64,000 nt of DNA from Alentia gelatinosa (taxonomy: Eukaryota > Annelida > Polychaeta > Phyllodocida > Polynoidae), in NCBI GenBank assembly GCA_950022655.1, contig OX465580.1:1225122-1289121 (forward strand). Direction: 5' to 3'. Every line of letters starts with the position of its first letter. Positions within the stretch are counted from its first letter, which is position 1. Positions 12,401-21,274 of the stretch are shown piece by piece. The notes under the pieces were generated by a model. The model was not told where the DNA came from, ran no database searches, and was given only the letters and a program-made list of their open reading frames with translations. The position numbers and the translations under genes were made by a program.

Positions 12401-13067
12401 ACGCCGGGCGTGGATCCTCAGACTCGATCTCCTGTGAAACGCGGATCTTTGAGATTCACAGAAGACCTTCCCACAGGTCGTGACTCAGCGACCCCCCACG
12501 TGACCCCCCACGTGACCCCCACCTGACCGCGGCGACAAGATGACCGTCTGCAGCCACAGGCACGTGACCTGATGCTGGAGGAGTCACGTGACATCACGGT
12601 TGAGTGAGCACGGCGATCTGCGGGTTGTGTGGGTGGTGAGGCAGGTGGGGGGCGGACTGTAAGGAGGGCGTCAATTAGAATGTGTCGGAATGTCACGAAA
12701 TACAGGATTTATAAATGATGATTATGTATTAGGTTCAGCATGTGAGTTACTCTGATACTTACTTAACGTCAAATCTGTAACAACTAGGACGGTATCAACA
12801 GTTGTCAGTGGCGGTATCTCAGGCGCACGCGGCCTAGTTTCAGGCGGCGGTAGGCGGTCACGGTTGAGTAGGTTTAGGCCGGGGATGGCGCGCACACGCA
12901 GACTGGGGATCGGGGAGGAGAGTGAGGCGGAAGTACTGCGGTGGAGATGGCAGCCGTGTGTGATAATCTCCGGCAGAGGTCGCTGTACGGCTGAGCGGGA
13001 CGTCCCGGGGGATTGTGGGTAATGTCAGGTCAGAGGGTGCTTCGCGGAGTCCACAGGTCAAGACAGT
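12401..13067. other. Non-coding; GTCACGTGAC palindrome, no gene recognised
   Basis: A 10-bp E-box palindrome GTCACGTGAC (USF/TFE-type) lies at 12583-12592, with CACGTGAC also at 12561-12568 and CCCCCCACGTGACC repeats near 12490-12515. No exon is identified. Confidence 0.45.
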
Positions 13068-13207
13068 GTCTGCTGGTACCCCGTCTCATCAACCCGTCCC
13101 TGTACCTACTGGTACCCCGTTCTCATCTCAGTCCCTGTACCTACTGGTACCCCGTTCTCATCTCAGTCCCTGTACCTACTGGTACCCCGTTCTCATCTCA
13201 GTCCCTG
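13068..13207. repeat. 35-bp minisatellite, left part, split by the retroelement
   Basis: Units contain CTGGTACCCCGTTCTCATC and CAGTCCCTGTACCTA. The array resumes at 20982 on the far side of the LTR element, so it is the insertion target. Confidence 0.9.
13204..13207. repeat. Target-site duplication CCTG (left)
   Basis: CCTG directly precedes the first LTR base and is repeated at 20982-20985 directly after the last. Intact units of the 35-bp repeat read CAGTCCCTGTACC here, which fits a 4-bp duplication. Confidence 0.85.
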
Positions 13208-13468
13208 TGTAACGACTCACAAATGTAACACACACGACGGCGTCCAGTTCAAATCTGCTTTATTTCAGTTATCACCCTAGGATATATGGTATACGATACA
13301 GCGTCTATCTGCCTGGCGCAGTATGATTGGATAATACAATGGGGGTGGGAGTGGTGTTGATAACCCAGACCACGCCTCCAGACCACCCGTACTGACCAAG
13401 GGCTATTAATGCCTCGAGGCAATAGACCAATGGCGAGGTATTAACTACAAGTAATATGAACCGCTTCA
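13208..13468 (-). repeat. 3' LTR (261 bp)
   Basis: On the minus strand it runs TGAAGCGG ... GTTACA. It matches the other LTR over its whole length, the only difference I see being T for A at 13466 (compare 20979). AATAAA (plus strand TTTATT, 13259-13264) is the likely poly(A) signal. LTR ends are TG..CA. Confidence 0.93.
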
Positions 13469-13667
13469 CACCATCCTTTCTAAAGTTTTTCAAGAATTTG
13501 AAAAGTGCACATGATACAATATTCGAACACAACCTAATACCTAGATGATACATTACCATTTAGTCTACAATCAATGTACGTTACAGAATCACACACATCT
13601 ACTCATGATGATTACGACATGACAACCACATATACCAACTGGAGTAATCGTTTTTTTGGAAAGTCCT
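13469..13667 (-). other. Retroelement 3' untranslated segment with purine-rich tract
   Basis: Lies between the env stop and the 3' LTR. The minus-strand sequence just before the LTR, AGAAAGGATGG (13471-13481), is the best candidate for the polypurine tract that primes plus-strand DNA, although it contains one T. Confidence 0.6.
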
Positions 13668-15467
13668 TCATAGAGCGAGATTTGGGGGAAGTTCCGGGTA
13701 CAGTGTGGCTTCTCTGGTGGTGGTAGGTAACATCGGTACCTCTACCTCGGGCTTGGTGACCAATCGATCCACCACGTCCTTCTGTAGTACCTTCATCACA
13801 AATCTCCGTTTAATATATATATACAGTCCTCCACATACACTTAATATCAGCAGTATGTCACCGAGGCCCACGGACAACCCGGATACGGCCAACGGGGTCT
13901 CCCAGGCAGAGGGCTGAGACCGTAGTAGAGTCCACTCGGGTATCTCTGCGATAGGCAGCACTTTGGGCTTGAGGCGGTGTAGCTCTTCCTGAACCGAGGT
14001 GTCACTCAGCTTCGGCCATCTGACACGCAGGGCAGGCAGATGCATGGGCGTCGGTACTTGAATGTGTATTTTACGAAAGCCGGTGTTTACACCTTTTAAT
14101 GTCCAGTCCTTCGTTTCCATTCCGCACCGTTCATGAAGGATCACCTGAGTTATGCGTGTTATGATTTCATGTCTCGCCGATACCCCGGCACAGCGGTGTG
14201 TAAGTGTAACATTACCAAAGGGCACAATGGTGATGAGAGCTGGTTGTTTGAAATCCCTTACCGCTAGTGACTGTTCCTTGGGTTTGCGACGTAGTTCTAC
14301 TGCACAGTCCTGCCCTTGTTGTCCGGATACCAGTTGAGCCTCACATAATGACCTGGTATATTGTAGGGCCGGGAAACATATCATTGGCTCCCTACCCATA
14401 CATACATCATCCTGTGGGATAAACGAGGCCGTAGACTCGGAGGACATAGATACCCTAGCCCTTCCCTGAATGGTTCGGGTTGCGTTTTCCGCTACTAAAA
14501 CGGGGAAATACTTTAATCTGTAGGTGATATATATATCCCTGGTCAGAGCTGGAATCAACACCTTGTAAGCCAGCTTGTTGTCATGCGCCCAAAGTTGTTG
14601 AATGTCCAGTTGTTGATAGTACCACGGTAGTTCTAACACGGAGTGTCCTTGTTTTTTGAGTTCATTTAAGACAGCCTGGAGCTCTTTGGGCCGTAATACA
14701 TCTCGTGACAACCTACCCCGATCTAACTGTAGTGACTGCTGGTGGAAGAGGTCTACTGACCTTAAAAACTGGTTTACCGAGAGTTCCATCACCGTCAGTA
14801 CTTGTTCTACCAGTTGCTTGACTTGCAACGCTTGGATTGCATATATGTGGTCTTGCACCCGACTGTTCATGCGTCGCATAAGTTCTTGTAATCTCCCCGT
14901 GTGGGCCTGTAATGCAGACAGTCCCGCTCTGTTTTCTTTAACATACTGTTGAGTTAAATTGACTACCGACAGCAGTTGTGCTTCGTTCTGCTGTATATTG
15001 TCCACTTTAGTTGTTATGTGTTCCATTTGCATTGCCAACAACCTCACATCCGCTTCTGTTGCTATTCCCAAACAGGCCTTTGCCAGCTCTGCCAAGACTG
15101 ACCGAATACCTCTCTTTTTTCGTTCTGATCCTTGTAGTTCATCTTGGACTTGTTCATTCCCACTCATAATGGTTTGCAATGTCTGAGCGAGTCGTAAATC
15201 CCAAACTTCTATACTATCCAAGGACAGGTTCCGATAGTGTCGGACTTGTTGTTCCATATGCGACAGGTCTGGAGCTCTGGGTGCTTCCAGTGTTACCACG
15301 ACAGTCCATAGTGCGGAAATAATCCTTGTGTCTCCTTCTTGCGTTACCAATACTCCGTCCTTCGCAAGGATTGGTGATGTTGAGCAGACATGGTCTGGTA
15401 CCGACATTGCAAGACACACCATTATCCAGCCGATTGGCCTCAGCCCGATTCCTCCGATGTTGACCAT
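13668..15467 (-). CDS. env: Env, F-type fusion glycoprotein of the LTR retroelement
   Basis: A 599-residue frame. Seen: a hydrophobic N-terminus (about 10-22) fitting a signal peptide; a basic furin-type site at 114-119 (SERKKR) followed by a Gly-start, moderately hydrophobic stretch that should be the fusion peptide; a long helical, coiled-coil-like region (about 140-260); N-glycosylation sequons; paired cysteines around 355-450; a membrane segment at about 530-551; and a cytoplasmic tail of about 48 residues. Known: this layout is that of baculovirus F and errantivirus Env proteins, which mediate membrane fusion and particle entry. The start ATG overlaps the pol end by 28 bp in another frame, so expression is expected from a spliced mRNA (inferred). 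No break was found. Confidence 0.9.
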   Translation of the reverse strand: MVNIGGIGLRPIGWIMVCLAMSVPDHVCSTSPILAKDGVLVTQEGDTRIISALWTVVVTLEAPRAPDLSHMEQQVRHYRNLSLDSIEVWDLRLAQTLQTIMSGNEQVQDELQGSERKKRGIRSVLAELAKACLGIATEADVRLLAMQMEHITTKVDNIQQNEAQLLSVVNLTQQYVKENRAGLSALQAHTGRLQELMRRMNSRVQDHIYAIQALQVKQLVEQVLTVMELSVNQFLRSVDLFHQQSLQLDRGRLSRDVLRPKELQAVLNELKKQGHSVLELPWYYQQLDIQQLWAHDNKLAYKVLIPALTRDIYITYRLKYFPVLVAENATRTIQGRARVSMSSESTASFIPQDDVCMGREPMICFPALQYTRSLCEAQLVSGQQGQDCAVELRRKPKEQSLAVRDFKQPALITIVPFGNVTLTHRCAGVSARHEIITRITQVILHERCGMETKDWTLKGVNTGFRKIHIQVPTPMHLPALRVRWPKLSDTSVQEELHRLKPKVLPIAEIPEWTLLRSQPSAWETPLAVSGLSVGLGDILLILSVCGGLYIYIKRRFVMKVLQKDVVDRLVTKPEVEVPMLPTTTREATLYPELPPNLAL

Positions 15468-18400
15468 TCTTTATAGTTGATTGTGGAGTCCGGTGGCTCT
15501 CCTGCTGCTGATCTATGCTCCGCTCGGGTACGTGGGCGAAGGCTCTGATATGTCAGCGTTTCCTCACTGTGTGGTTGCGGAAGCGGTGAGGCTGGGTGTT
15601 GAGCCGGGCCTGTGCTGTCGCTTATGTCGGATGCACGCTCCCCCGTCTCCCTTATATCTGTTATGTCGAGGGTGTCATTGTTTGTTGGGACATTTGGCGC
15701 TCCCATCATGGCACGAGTTAGGCGTGTTGACACTACACTAGTGTCACTACTTGATGTCTTATCGTCCCCTGTCACGGCTGTGTCGCTCTCCGCGAGTCCA
15801 CTACGGTCATCGCCTGTCATGTATTCCGTATCAGAAGTGGGGGGGTACGCTGGCTTTGAACTTGAAGTATCCCCGTCCGAGTGGTCCGAGCTGTTATCGG
15901 AGGTGTCACTGGTGTCATTGTTCTCCATGACCTGCAACGGGCCGTTGGCCAGAGGTGCTAGACCGTCCGACGCGGCAGGAGGGGCGATTATCGGAGGTGG
16001 TTGCATCACAAAGGCCAACTGACTGGCGCCGCCCGATGAGGGTTGGCCTGAGTGGAGCTCTGTATAATCCGATGTGACTGTCGGAGGTCCGCGTAATCTC
16101 AATAACTGCCTTTGTCTGGATTGGCGCCTTTTAAGTGTCATTTGACTGGGCCCTGATGTGGTGGTTGACTTCAACCCTGGATTCTGATAACGACCCTGTA
16201 TCACCGTAGCTGGCGGCAGGTGGTCATGTGGATTATGCAGCGACTGCCTTGCATCTTTGATATCCCGTCCCTGTTGGACGCTGTTTGATGTGGGCGGCTT
16301 CCCGGGGTTCCGAGAGGGGGGTAAATAATACACTCCAGGGGGAACAGGTTTGAGCCGGTCTATATTTACAGTGAGACTTTTTCCCGAAAAGTGATGAAGT
16401 TGCACCACGTTGTTTGCGATGGTATCAATTAAATATCCATGTATGTAGGGGGGGTCGAAAGTGGCGTGCCGGTGGTTTCTCAATAGTACCTCTTGTCCGG
16501 GATGGTACTCAGGTGCCGCTGTTCGCTGGTCCAACCTTGCTTTATTTTTCTGCTGCAGTTGTTGTGTTTTGTACCTGGCCTGCTGAAAAGCGTCTTGCTG
16601 CTGTTGAATTCTGTGCTGTAACACCTTCATCTCTTCCCCCACTGGCGTTCTGTCCGGAGTCGTCATTCCAGTTGGTGGGTCCCGGCCATGATGAAGGAAG
16701 TATGGGGAATAGCCCGTGACAGTCGAGATCGAAGATCTATAGGCCCATAGTGCAGTGGGCAAATGTTTTTCCCACTCCTGCCTTTGTCCATGCACCAACT
16801 TTGTTAACATCGACTTCAGCGTGCCATTAAAACGCTCTGTTTTGGCGTTGGTGGTTGGATGATACGCCGTCGAGTATCTCCATTGTATGTGGTGGTCTTT
16901 GCACAACTGTCGTACTGCCGCGTTCAAAAACTCTGCTCCTCGATCTGATATGACTATTTGTGGGGGGCCATATCTAGGTAGCCACGTTTCCTTGAAGAAG
17001 GAAACTATGCGTGTGGCTTGTTTGTCAGGGATGGGCAGTACTTCCACCCAGCCGGTGCAGTGGTCTATGCAGGTGATGCAGTACTTGTTTCCTGACCGTG
17101 TGTCTGGTAACGGGCCGATTAAGTCTATACCTATGATCTCGTTAGGGGAGGTAGGTGTTGGCAGGGGCTGTGCAGGGGGATGTGTTTTCACTGGTCTGTA
17201 CAACACACATACAGGACAGTGCTTGAGAATATCATCGATATCCCTTTTCATCCCAGGCCACTTGTAGGCCTCTAACAACCTTGAGTAGGTTTTCTGCATC
17301 CTTTGGTGACCAAGATCGTGGTGTACTTTGAGCACCAATTTCTCTACCAACTCCGGCGGCACCACTATTCGAGGGTAACTGGCGTTGTTTATTTCTCTAA
17401 TGGAGTACAACACACCCTGTACCACCAAATAATCATCCTGTTCCCTAATCCCACGAGCATACTGAGGCATCGCGGTCTGTGCTTTGATCAGTTCAGTTCG
17501 GTCTAGCCACAAATCAGTCCATTCTGTGTCGCCGTGGTCTGCTGAGCAAGATAGTTTCAGGGGTGATGTAAGGAGTGATACTGCGCAGACCAGTGTCTCA
17601 TCTCGGTCTAAGGGGGTACACTCGGCTATCGGGACCGTGGAGGTTGAGAGTCGGTCCCCCGGCGGCAATCGAGACAACATGTCTGCTCGCACGTTGTACG
17701 CTCCCTTTTTGAACTCAATCGGTGCATTATACTCCGCTAAGAGTACAGCCCATCGCTGAATGCGTGAATTCTTTACATCTTGCTGAAAGAAGGCTCGGAG
17801 TGGCTTGTGATCAGTTATTATGACAAACCTGGAGCCGTATAAATACGGGTGTAATTTCTGAAGGGCGTAAATGATGGCGAACGCCTCCTTCTCGATGGTA
17901 GCCCATTTGCGTTGAATGTCTGTGAGTTGCTTGGACACGTATTGCAGGGGGCGTTCCAATCCATAGTCATCGGTTTGTGTTAGTATGCCCCCCACACAGT
18001 TCATACTTGCGTCCACGTACAGTCGATAAGGGCGTTGGGAGTCGGGGAAGGCCATCACCTGCTCGGAAGTGAGAGCATCCCTTAGCGTTTCCCAGGCTTG
18101 CTGTCTTCGTTGGGTCCAGTCAAAGGGGGCTCCCTTTTTGGTCAGTTCAAACAACGGGGCAGCCATCAGGGCGAAATCGGGGATGCACTGGCGGTAATAT
18201 CCCGCGAGTCCCAGGAACCGTTGTACTTCTTGCACCCCGGACGGTGGTGCCATGTGTTGGATGGCCTCTACTTTCTTGGGGTCAGGCCGGATGCCCTGTG
18301 TACTGACAATGTAGCCCAATAATTTTACCTCTGTCTGATTGAACTTGCATTTGTCGGGGTTGATGGTGAGGTGATGACGCTCCAGCAAGTCGAACATTTC

Positions 18401-19435
18401 CTTCAAATGCTGGTGGTGCTGACTCGGGTCGCTGGAGTAGACAATGATGTCATCCAAGTAGACTAGTACTGTTTTGTCTATCAATGGGGCCAAAACTTTG
18501 TTGATGTGTCTTTGCCATGCCGCGGGACTGTTACAGTATCCCTGCGGCATGCGGTTGAACTCGTATAGCCCGTGCGGGGTGGCGAACGCAGTAATCTCCT
18601 TGCTCTCAGGTGTGATCTGTATCTGATAGTATGCGTTCTTTAAATCCACCACTGACAGCAGTTTGGCCCCCGTCAAGGCATCAAAGATTCCTTGGATGTG
18701 GGGTATCGGATGGGCATCCTTTTTGCACAGTTGGTTTACCCGACGATAATCCACACAACAGCGTATTCCCCCGTTGGCTTTAGGCACTATCAGGAGAGGG
18801 GAAGCCCAGGGACTAGAACTTGGTGAGATGATGCCGGCCGCCAACATGGTGTCTATTTCCGATTTTACTTTGTCTTTGAGAGAGAGAGGAATCCGATAGG
18901 GGCGTTGGCGTATAGGTGCATTGTTCCCTACATCGATGTGTAATCGTACTCCTGGCGCTGCTTGGAGGGGTACACTGCTATTCGCAAATACCGAGGGGTA
19001 ACGTTCTTTCCACAGGTCAACCTCCGCATGGACACCGGCCATCTCCTCCTTCGTGCTGGTGCAGACCCCATATGGAAATGTATGGTTAGCCAAGTTCACC
19101 GTGCGTTGACTACAATTTAGTTGGCAGTCCAAGGTTTCCATACTTTCAATTCCGAGCAGTACATCATGTTGTAACTCGTCACATACATACACCGCGACGT
19201 CCTTCCCCAGCAAGGAAATAACCGCCACACCGCGTGTGGGAAGCACATGTCCCGATAAAGATTTTAACACTAAACCGGGTGTCAACACCGGGGGTCGCTC
19301 AATGTAGTTACATACCATTTTCCATGCATCCGTTCTGATTAGAGATCTAGAGGCGCCAGAATCAATCAGTGTGTGAATACCCATACTGCCCTGTTGTAGG
19401 GTTATACACACGCGACCGTCCGACGCAGCTATTAG
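15440..19435 (-). CDS. pol: Pol polyprotein: protease, reverse transcriptase, RNase H, integrase
   Basis: Coordinates start at the first codon read after the frameshift; residue numbers count from the valine codon at 19411. Protease DSGAS at 17-21; RT active site YLDD at 318-321; RNase H with DAS and TDHKPL motifs following; integrase zinc finger (HHDLGH at 697-702, then CPVC); catalytic triad D763, D823, E859, with 35 residues between the last two; then a C-terminal module like the GPY/F domain, ending near residue 1030. These place it in Ty3/gypsy. It makes cDNA and integrates it. Odd: some 288 further residues, rich in Ser, Thr, Asp and Pro, continue to the stop and match no Pol domain I know. 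The frame is -1 relative to gag and has no ATG of its own near the start, so it depends on frameshifting. Its end overlaps env by 28 bp. Confidence 0.95.
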   Translation of the reverse strand, partial: LIAASDGRVCITLQQGSMGIHTLIDSGASRSLIRTDAWKMVCNYIERPPVLTPGLVLKSLSGHVLPTRGVAVISLLGKDVAVYVCDELQHDVLLGIESMETLDCQLNCSQRTVNLANHTFPYGVCTSTKEEMAGVHAEVDLWKERYPSVFANSSVPLQAAPGVRLHIDVGNNAPIRQRPYRIPLSLKDKVKSEIDTMLAAGIISPSSSPWASPLLIVPKANGGIRCCVDYRRVNQLCKKDAHPIPHIQGIFDALTGAKLLSVVDLKNAYYQIQITPESKEITAFATPHGLYEFNRMPQGYCNSPAAWQRHINKVLAPLIDKTVLVYLDDIIVYSSDPSQHHQHLKEMFDLLERHHLTINPDKCKFNQTEVKLLGYIVSTQGIRPDPKKVEAIQHMAPPSGVQEVQRFLGLAGYYRQCIPDFALMAAPLFELTKKGAPFDWTQRRQQAWETLRDALTSEQVMAFPDSQRPYRLYVDASMNCVGGILTQTDDYGLERPLQYVSKQLTDIQRKWATIEKEAFAIIYALQKLHPYLYGSRFVIITDHKPLRAFFQQDVKNSRIQRWAVLLAEYNAPIEFKKGAYNVRADMLSRLPPGDRLSTSTVPIAECTPLDRDETLVCAVSLLTSPLKLSCSADHGDTEWTDLWLDRTELIKAQTAMPQYARGIREQDDYLVVQGVLYSIREINNASYPRIVVPPELVEKLVLKVHHDLGHQRMQKTYSRLLEAYKWPGMKRDIDDILKHCPVCVLYRPVKTHPPAQPLPTPTSPNEIIGIDLIGPLPDTRSGNKYCITCIDHCTGWVEVLPIPDKQATRIVSFFKETWLPRYGPPQIVISDRGAEFLNAAVRQLCKDHHIQWRYSTAYHPTTNAKTERFNGTLKSMLTKLVHGQRQEWEKHLPTALWAYRSSISTVTGYSPYFLHHGRDPPTGMTTPDRTPVGEEMKVLQHRIQQQQDAFQQARYKTQQLQQKNKARLDQRTAAPEYHPGQEVLLRNHRHATFDPPYIHGYLIDTIANNVVQLHHFSGKSLTVNIDRLKPVPPGVYYLPPSRNPGKPPTSNSVQQGRDIKDARQSLHNPHDHLPPATVIQGRYQNPGLKSTTTSGPSQMTLKRRQSRQRQLLRLRGPPTVTSDYTELHSGQPSSGGASQLAFVMQPPPIIAPPAASDGLAPLANGPLQVMENNDTSDTSDNSSDHSDGDTSSSKPAYPPTSDTEYMTGDDRSGLAESDTAVTGDDKTSSSDTSVVSTRLTRAMMGAPNVPTNNDTLDITDIRETGERASDISDSTGPAQHPASPLPQPHSEETLTYQSLRPRTRAEHRSAAGEPPDSTINYKEWSTSEESG

Positions 19436-19441
19436 TTTCCC
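19429..19441 (-). promoter_or_regulatory. -1 ribosomal frameshift site GGGAAAC followed by TAA TAG
   Basis: On the minus strand the gag codons read CAG GGA AAC TAA TAG, so the heptamer G GGA AAC (19435-19441) is in the zero frame and fits X XXY YYZ. Slipping back one base enters the pol frame at CTA. Two in-frame gag stops follow at once. Downstream, CCCT-ACAAC-AGGG (about 19388-19403) could form a short stem. GGGAAAC is a proven slippery heptamer in some retroviruses. Confidence 0.9.
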
Positions 19442-20655
19442 TGGTCATAGTATCCTTGCTGATTCTGGCCGTTGGAAGCGGGTTGTTGCCACTGATTATT
19501 CCCATTCCACTGCTGGTTCGTCTCCCCCTGTCCTTCTTGATTCTGGTTCGACCACCTACGGTTTCCGCAATCCCGATATCCATGACCGTATCCATGGCAG
19601 GTGTAGCACTGCATTCCGCTGGGGGGATTGTCTCTTCCTCGTCGGGTGGAGCCTCTACCTCGGCCGCGTCCTCGCTGCGGGTTGGAGTTTGACGACATGT
19701 AAAATATGTTAGCGGCCCCCATGGCGTCCGAATGAGATGTGTACGTTGAGTGAGGAAGACAATGTGAATCCATGCAACGGGAAGTTGCACAGTGTGACGC
19801 GAAACCGCATTGTGGAGCACTACAAGGGGGTGCAGCTGATGCGTGAGAACAAACTGGAGGTACCGGGGTAGCACTAGCACTAGTGGCCGCAACAGTTTCG
19901 CTAGAGTCCTTTTTTGGGGGTTTTAGTGCCACCACCAGGGATTGGACTTGCCTTTCCAGCGATTTAATGAGTCCCGAGAATTCCTTAAGGTGTGGAGGTT
20001 CGTCCAGGGTCACGACTGGGGGGTGTAGCGCCGCTTGTTCCAGCTCACTACAATCATCCAACTTCATCACATGAGCACTATGGATGGCCAATTTCATAGC
20101 CGCTGCCAAGGTAGTGGGTAGTTGACATCCTACCATGTTGCGTAGGGTAGGATCACGCAACCCATCAATGAAGAATGTTTTAATTTGACTGGCTAAATAA
20201 TCTACCTGCTTTTCTGCTTTGGAGAAGGCTCGGTGCACATCTATAGTGAATCGTTCACTGTACTCCGTTACGGATTCACAGGGTCCTTGCGCTGCTTTCT
20301 CCACCCGGCTCCGTAGTTGTGTGATATCTGCTGGTCCCAAATACTTCTCCAATATGCGTTGCTTCACATTGTCCCAGTTAAGTATCTTAGGTGGGGCTGC
20401 CGCTGCAAATTCCTCTCGTAATTCTTCCAGGAAAATGGCCAGCCCGTCCTTTGTTTTAGACGCTGCTGCCTCGTACAGTAGCTTCGGTCCCGGGTTGACG
20501 TTACTATTAGCGAAGTCGACGGAATCTATCCACGTGCATACTGCTGCCCTGTTCACACCATCTATAGCAGGAATGTTCTTAGTAAACTCTGTCAGCCTCC
20601 GTCTGGTAGCTTCCACCACGGCCAAGTCCAATCTCTGCTTCTCAGGTTCCGCCAT
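19432..20655 (-). CDS. gag: Gag structural protein with one CCHC zinc knuckle
   Basis: 407 residues, starting at an ATG 65 bases after the 5' LTR in a good context (CGGCATGG). The first 220 residues are helical, as expected for a capsid-like region. A short heptad stretch lies near 228-250, followed by a Cys/His/Ser/Ala-rich linker, RG-rich sequence, a CCHC knuckle at 350-363 (C-x2-C-x4-H-x4-C) and a Gln/Asn/Gly-rich tail. It should assemble the particle and package RNA. It ends at the frameshift site, so about 407-residue Gag and a larger Gag-Pol are expected. Identification rests on position, size and the knuckle; the capsid fold itself is not recognisable by eye. Confidence 0.9.
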   Translation of the reverse strand: MAEPEKQRLDLAVVEATRRRLTEFTKNIPAIDGVNRAAVCTWIDSVDFANSNVNPGPKLLYEAAASKTKDGLAIFLEELREEFAAAAPPKILNWDNVKQRILEKYLGPADITQLRSRVEKAAQGPCESVTEYSERFTIDVHRAFSKAEKQVDYLASQIKTFFIDGLRDPTLRNMVGCQLPTTLAAAMKLAIHSAHVMKLDDCSELEQAALHPPVVTLDEPPHLKEFSGLIKSLERQVQSLVVALKPPKKDSSETVAATSASATPVPPVCSHASAAPPCSAPQCGFASHCATSRCMDSHCLPHSTYTSHSDAMGAANIFYMSSNSNPQRGRGRGRGSTRRGRDNPPSGMQCYTCHGYGHGYRDCGNRRWSNQNQEGQGETNQQWNGNNQWQQPASNGQNQQGYYDQGN

Positions 20656-20720
20656 GCCGCTTGTGAGTGATCGTTACACTTTTTGATTGTTCCTCAAAGT
20701 ATCCTGGCAAGATCGCAAAC
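20656..20720 (-). other. Retroelement leader; atypical primer-binding region
   Basis: The 65-bp leader begins GTTTGCGATCTTGCCAGG on the minus strand. A normal tRNA primer site would start with TGG within a few bases of the LTR and none is present. The priming mechanism is unknown (internal tRNA fragment or self-priming are possibilities). Confidence 0.6.
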
Positions 20721-20981
20721 TGTAACGACTCACAAATGTAACACACACGACGGCGTCCAGTTCAAATCTGCTTTATTTCAGTTATCACCCTAGGATATAT
20801 GGTATACGATACAGCGTCTATCTGCCTGGCGCAGTATGATTGGATAATACAATGGGGGTGGGAGTGGTGTTGATAACCCAGACCACGCCTCCAGACCACC
20901 CGTACTGACCAAGGGCTATTAATGCCTCGAGGCAATAGACCAATGGCGAGGTATTAACTACAAGTAATATGAACCGCTACA
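20721..20981 (-). repeat. 5' LTR (261 bp), promoter of the retroelement
   Basis: Minus-strand ends are TGTAGCGG and GTTACA. It contains CCAATCATA, an AT-rich TATA-like CCATATATCC, and AATAAA (plus TTTATT, 20772-20777). Short for an LTR but adequate for U3-R-U5. Confidence 0.93.
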
Positions 20982-21100
20982 CCTGTACCTTCTGGTACCC
21001 CGTTCTCATCAACCCGTCCACCTACCTACTGGTACCCCGTTCTCATCTCAGTCCCTGTACCTACTGGTACCCCGTCTCATCAACCCGTCCACCTACCTGC
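20982..21100. repeat. 35-bp minisatellite, right part, with CCTG target duplication at 20982-20985
   Basis: Continuation of the array that ends at 13207. Units again hold CTGGTACCCCGT and CAGTCCCTGTACC. Confidence 0.88.
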
Positions 21101-21114
21101 ACCTCACATAAGGT

Positions 21115-21274
21115 CCGACAAACATTGTGTAGATTTTGTGTATTCTCCTAATAACCTATTTCCATTGGCCATCACGATATACAGTCAAGAACCACAGACG
21201 GACCTTAGCACTGCTGACGCCAAATGGAAATAGGCTATTAGGAGAACACAGAAAATCTACACCGTGTTTGTCGG
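21115..21274. mobile_element. Inverted-repeat element (MITE-like), 160 bp
   Basis: Arms of about 56 bp are inverted copies with a few mismatches: left CCGACAAACA ... CTCCTAATAACCTATTTCC; right begins GCCAAATGGAAATAGG and ends TGTTTGTCGG. The central spacer is about 48 bp. Target duplication not determined. Confidence 0.75.

Larger units (their letters stand above)
13208..20981 (-). mobile_element. Complete Ty3/gypsy-type LTR retroelement with env (errantivirus-like)
   Basis: Full-length element of 7,774 bp on the minus strand: 261-bp LTRs, gag, a frameshifted pol and an F-type env, all with open frames. Domain order PR-RT-RNaseH-IN is the Ty3/gypsy order. The env layout (signal peptide, basic cleavage site, fusion peptide, membrane anchor) resembles insect errantiviruses and the baculovirus F protein. 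One visible LTR difference and intact frames indicate a young, possibly still active insertion. No classic TGG-starting tRNA primer site follows the 5' LTR. Confidence 0.95.

Noticed and set aside
19362..19892. 176-residue frame overlapping gag and pol
   Set aside because: Third frame of the same strand with no known domain; gag and pol explain the region.
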